DNA from: Bacillota bacterium
GTDB lineage: Bacteria > Bacillota_G > SHA-98 > UBA4971
Assembly (NCBI GenBank): GCA_012512055.1
Contig: JAAZEW010000259.1
Span: forward strand, 1 to 5,224
Reading direction: 5' to 3'
DNA: 5,224 nt
The notes under the pieces are model-generated. The model saw nothing but the letters and a program-made list of their open reading frames with translations. It made no database searches and had not been told where the DNA came from. The position numbers and the translations under genes are program-made. Each line of letters begins with the position of its first letter. Position 1 is the first letter of the stretch. This document shows, piece by piece, positions 5,101-5,224 of the stretch.

Positions 5101-5224
5101 TGTCTAAAGGATGTCCGAAGGAAGACCCAAAGAATGTGTCTATGTCATTAGGCTGTCCTGTGATTGTGGAAGTTCTTGCAACTCATACTTTCGCGCCGGT
5201 TCTTGTGTTTTTCGTGAAGAAGTC
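5101..5224. other. Right-edge stretch with no supported gene
   Basis: Several frames are open to the edge but none is convincing. On the minus strand, two frames end at stops at 5142-5140 and 5150-5148 after 27 and 24 residues and could be the tail of an upstream gene. On the plus strand, frames from ATG at 5111 and from GTG at 5136 stay open to the edge; the second encodes a hydrophobic segment but lacks a well-spaced ribosome binding site. The true neighbour cannot be decided from this window. Confidence 0.4.

Overview
The window looks like chromosomal DNA from a Gram-positive, probably spore-forming member of the Firmicutes (class Clostridia or a relative). The signs are a SAM-I (S-box) riboswitch in front of metK, a DegS/DegU-type two-component pair, strong AGGAGG-type ribosome binding sites with frequent GTG and TTG starts, a sigma-H-like promoter, and a Flp/Tad pilin. 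I could not run a homology search, so the genus is not assigned.

All five supported genes lie on the minus strand, so transcription runs from right to left. From the right edge: about 120 bases with no supported gene (5101-5224); a promoter, SAM-I aptamer and intrinsic terminator (about 4882-5098); metK (3600-4850); a 216-base gap with a sigma-H-like promoter and a small palindrome; a Gfo/Idh/MocA-family NAD(P)-dependent oxidoreductase (2214-3383); a compact DegS-like histidine kinase (1470-2159); a LuxR/NarL-type response regulator (609-1448); a 385-base leader with a class I cyclic-di-GMP (GEMM-I) riboswitch and an intrinsic terminator (about 377-535); and a Flp-family type IVb pilin (41-223). 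The rest of a Tad pilus locus would be expected beyond the left edge.

metK is controlled by its own product through the SAM leader. The oxidoreductase, kinase and regulator are closely spaced and read as one transcription unit, with no obvious terminator after the regulator. Transcripts entering the pilin leader, from a local promoter or by read-through, meet the c-di-GMP switch. The region may therefore join two-component and second-messenger inputs at pilin expression, but that link is inferred.

The points most worth a second look are: (1) the regulator's receiver domain lacks the phospho-acceptor Asp (Gly65) and the conserved Lys (Arg116), although the adjacent kinase has all its catalytic motifs; (2) the 3' conserved strand of the c-di-GMP aptamer has three mutually exclusive partners, in the aptamer, in the terminator loop and downstream of the terminator; (3) small in-frame repeats lie in the regulator's linker and in a loop of the oxidoreductase. 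None of these amounts to a proven new system.
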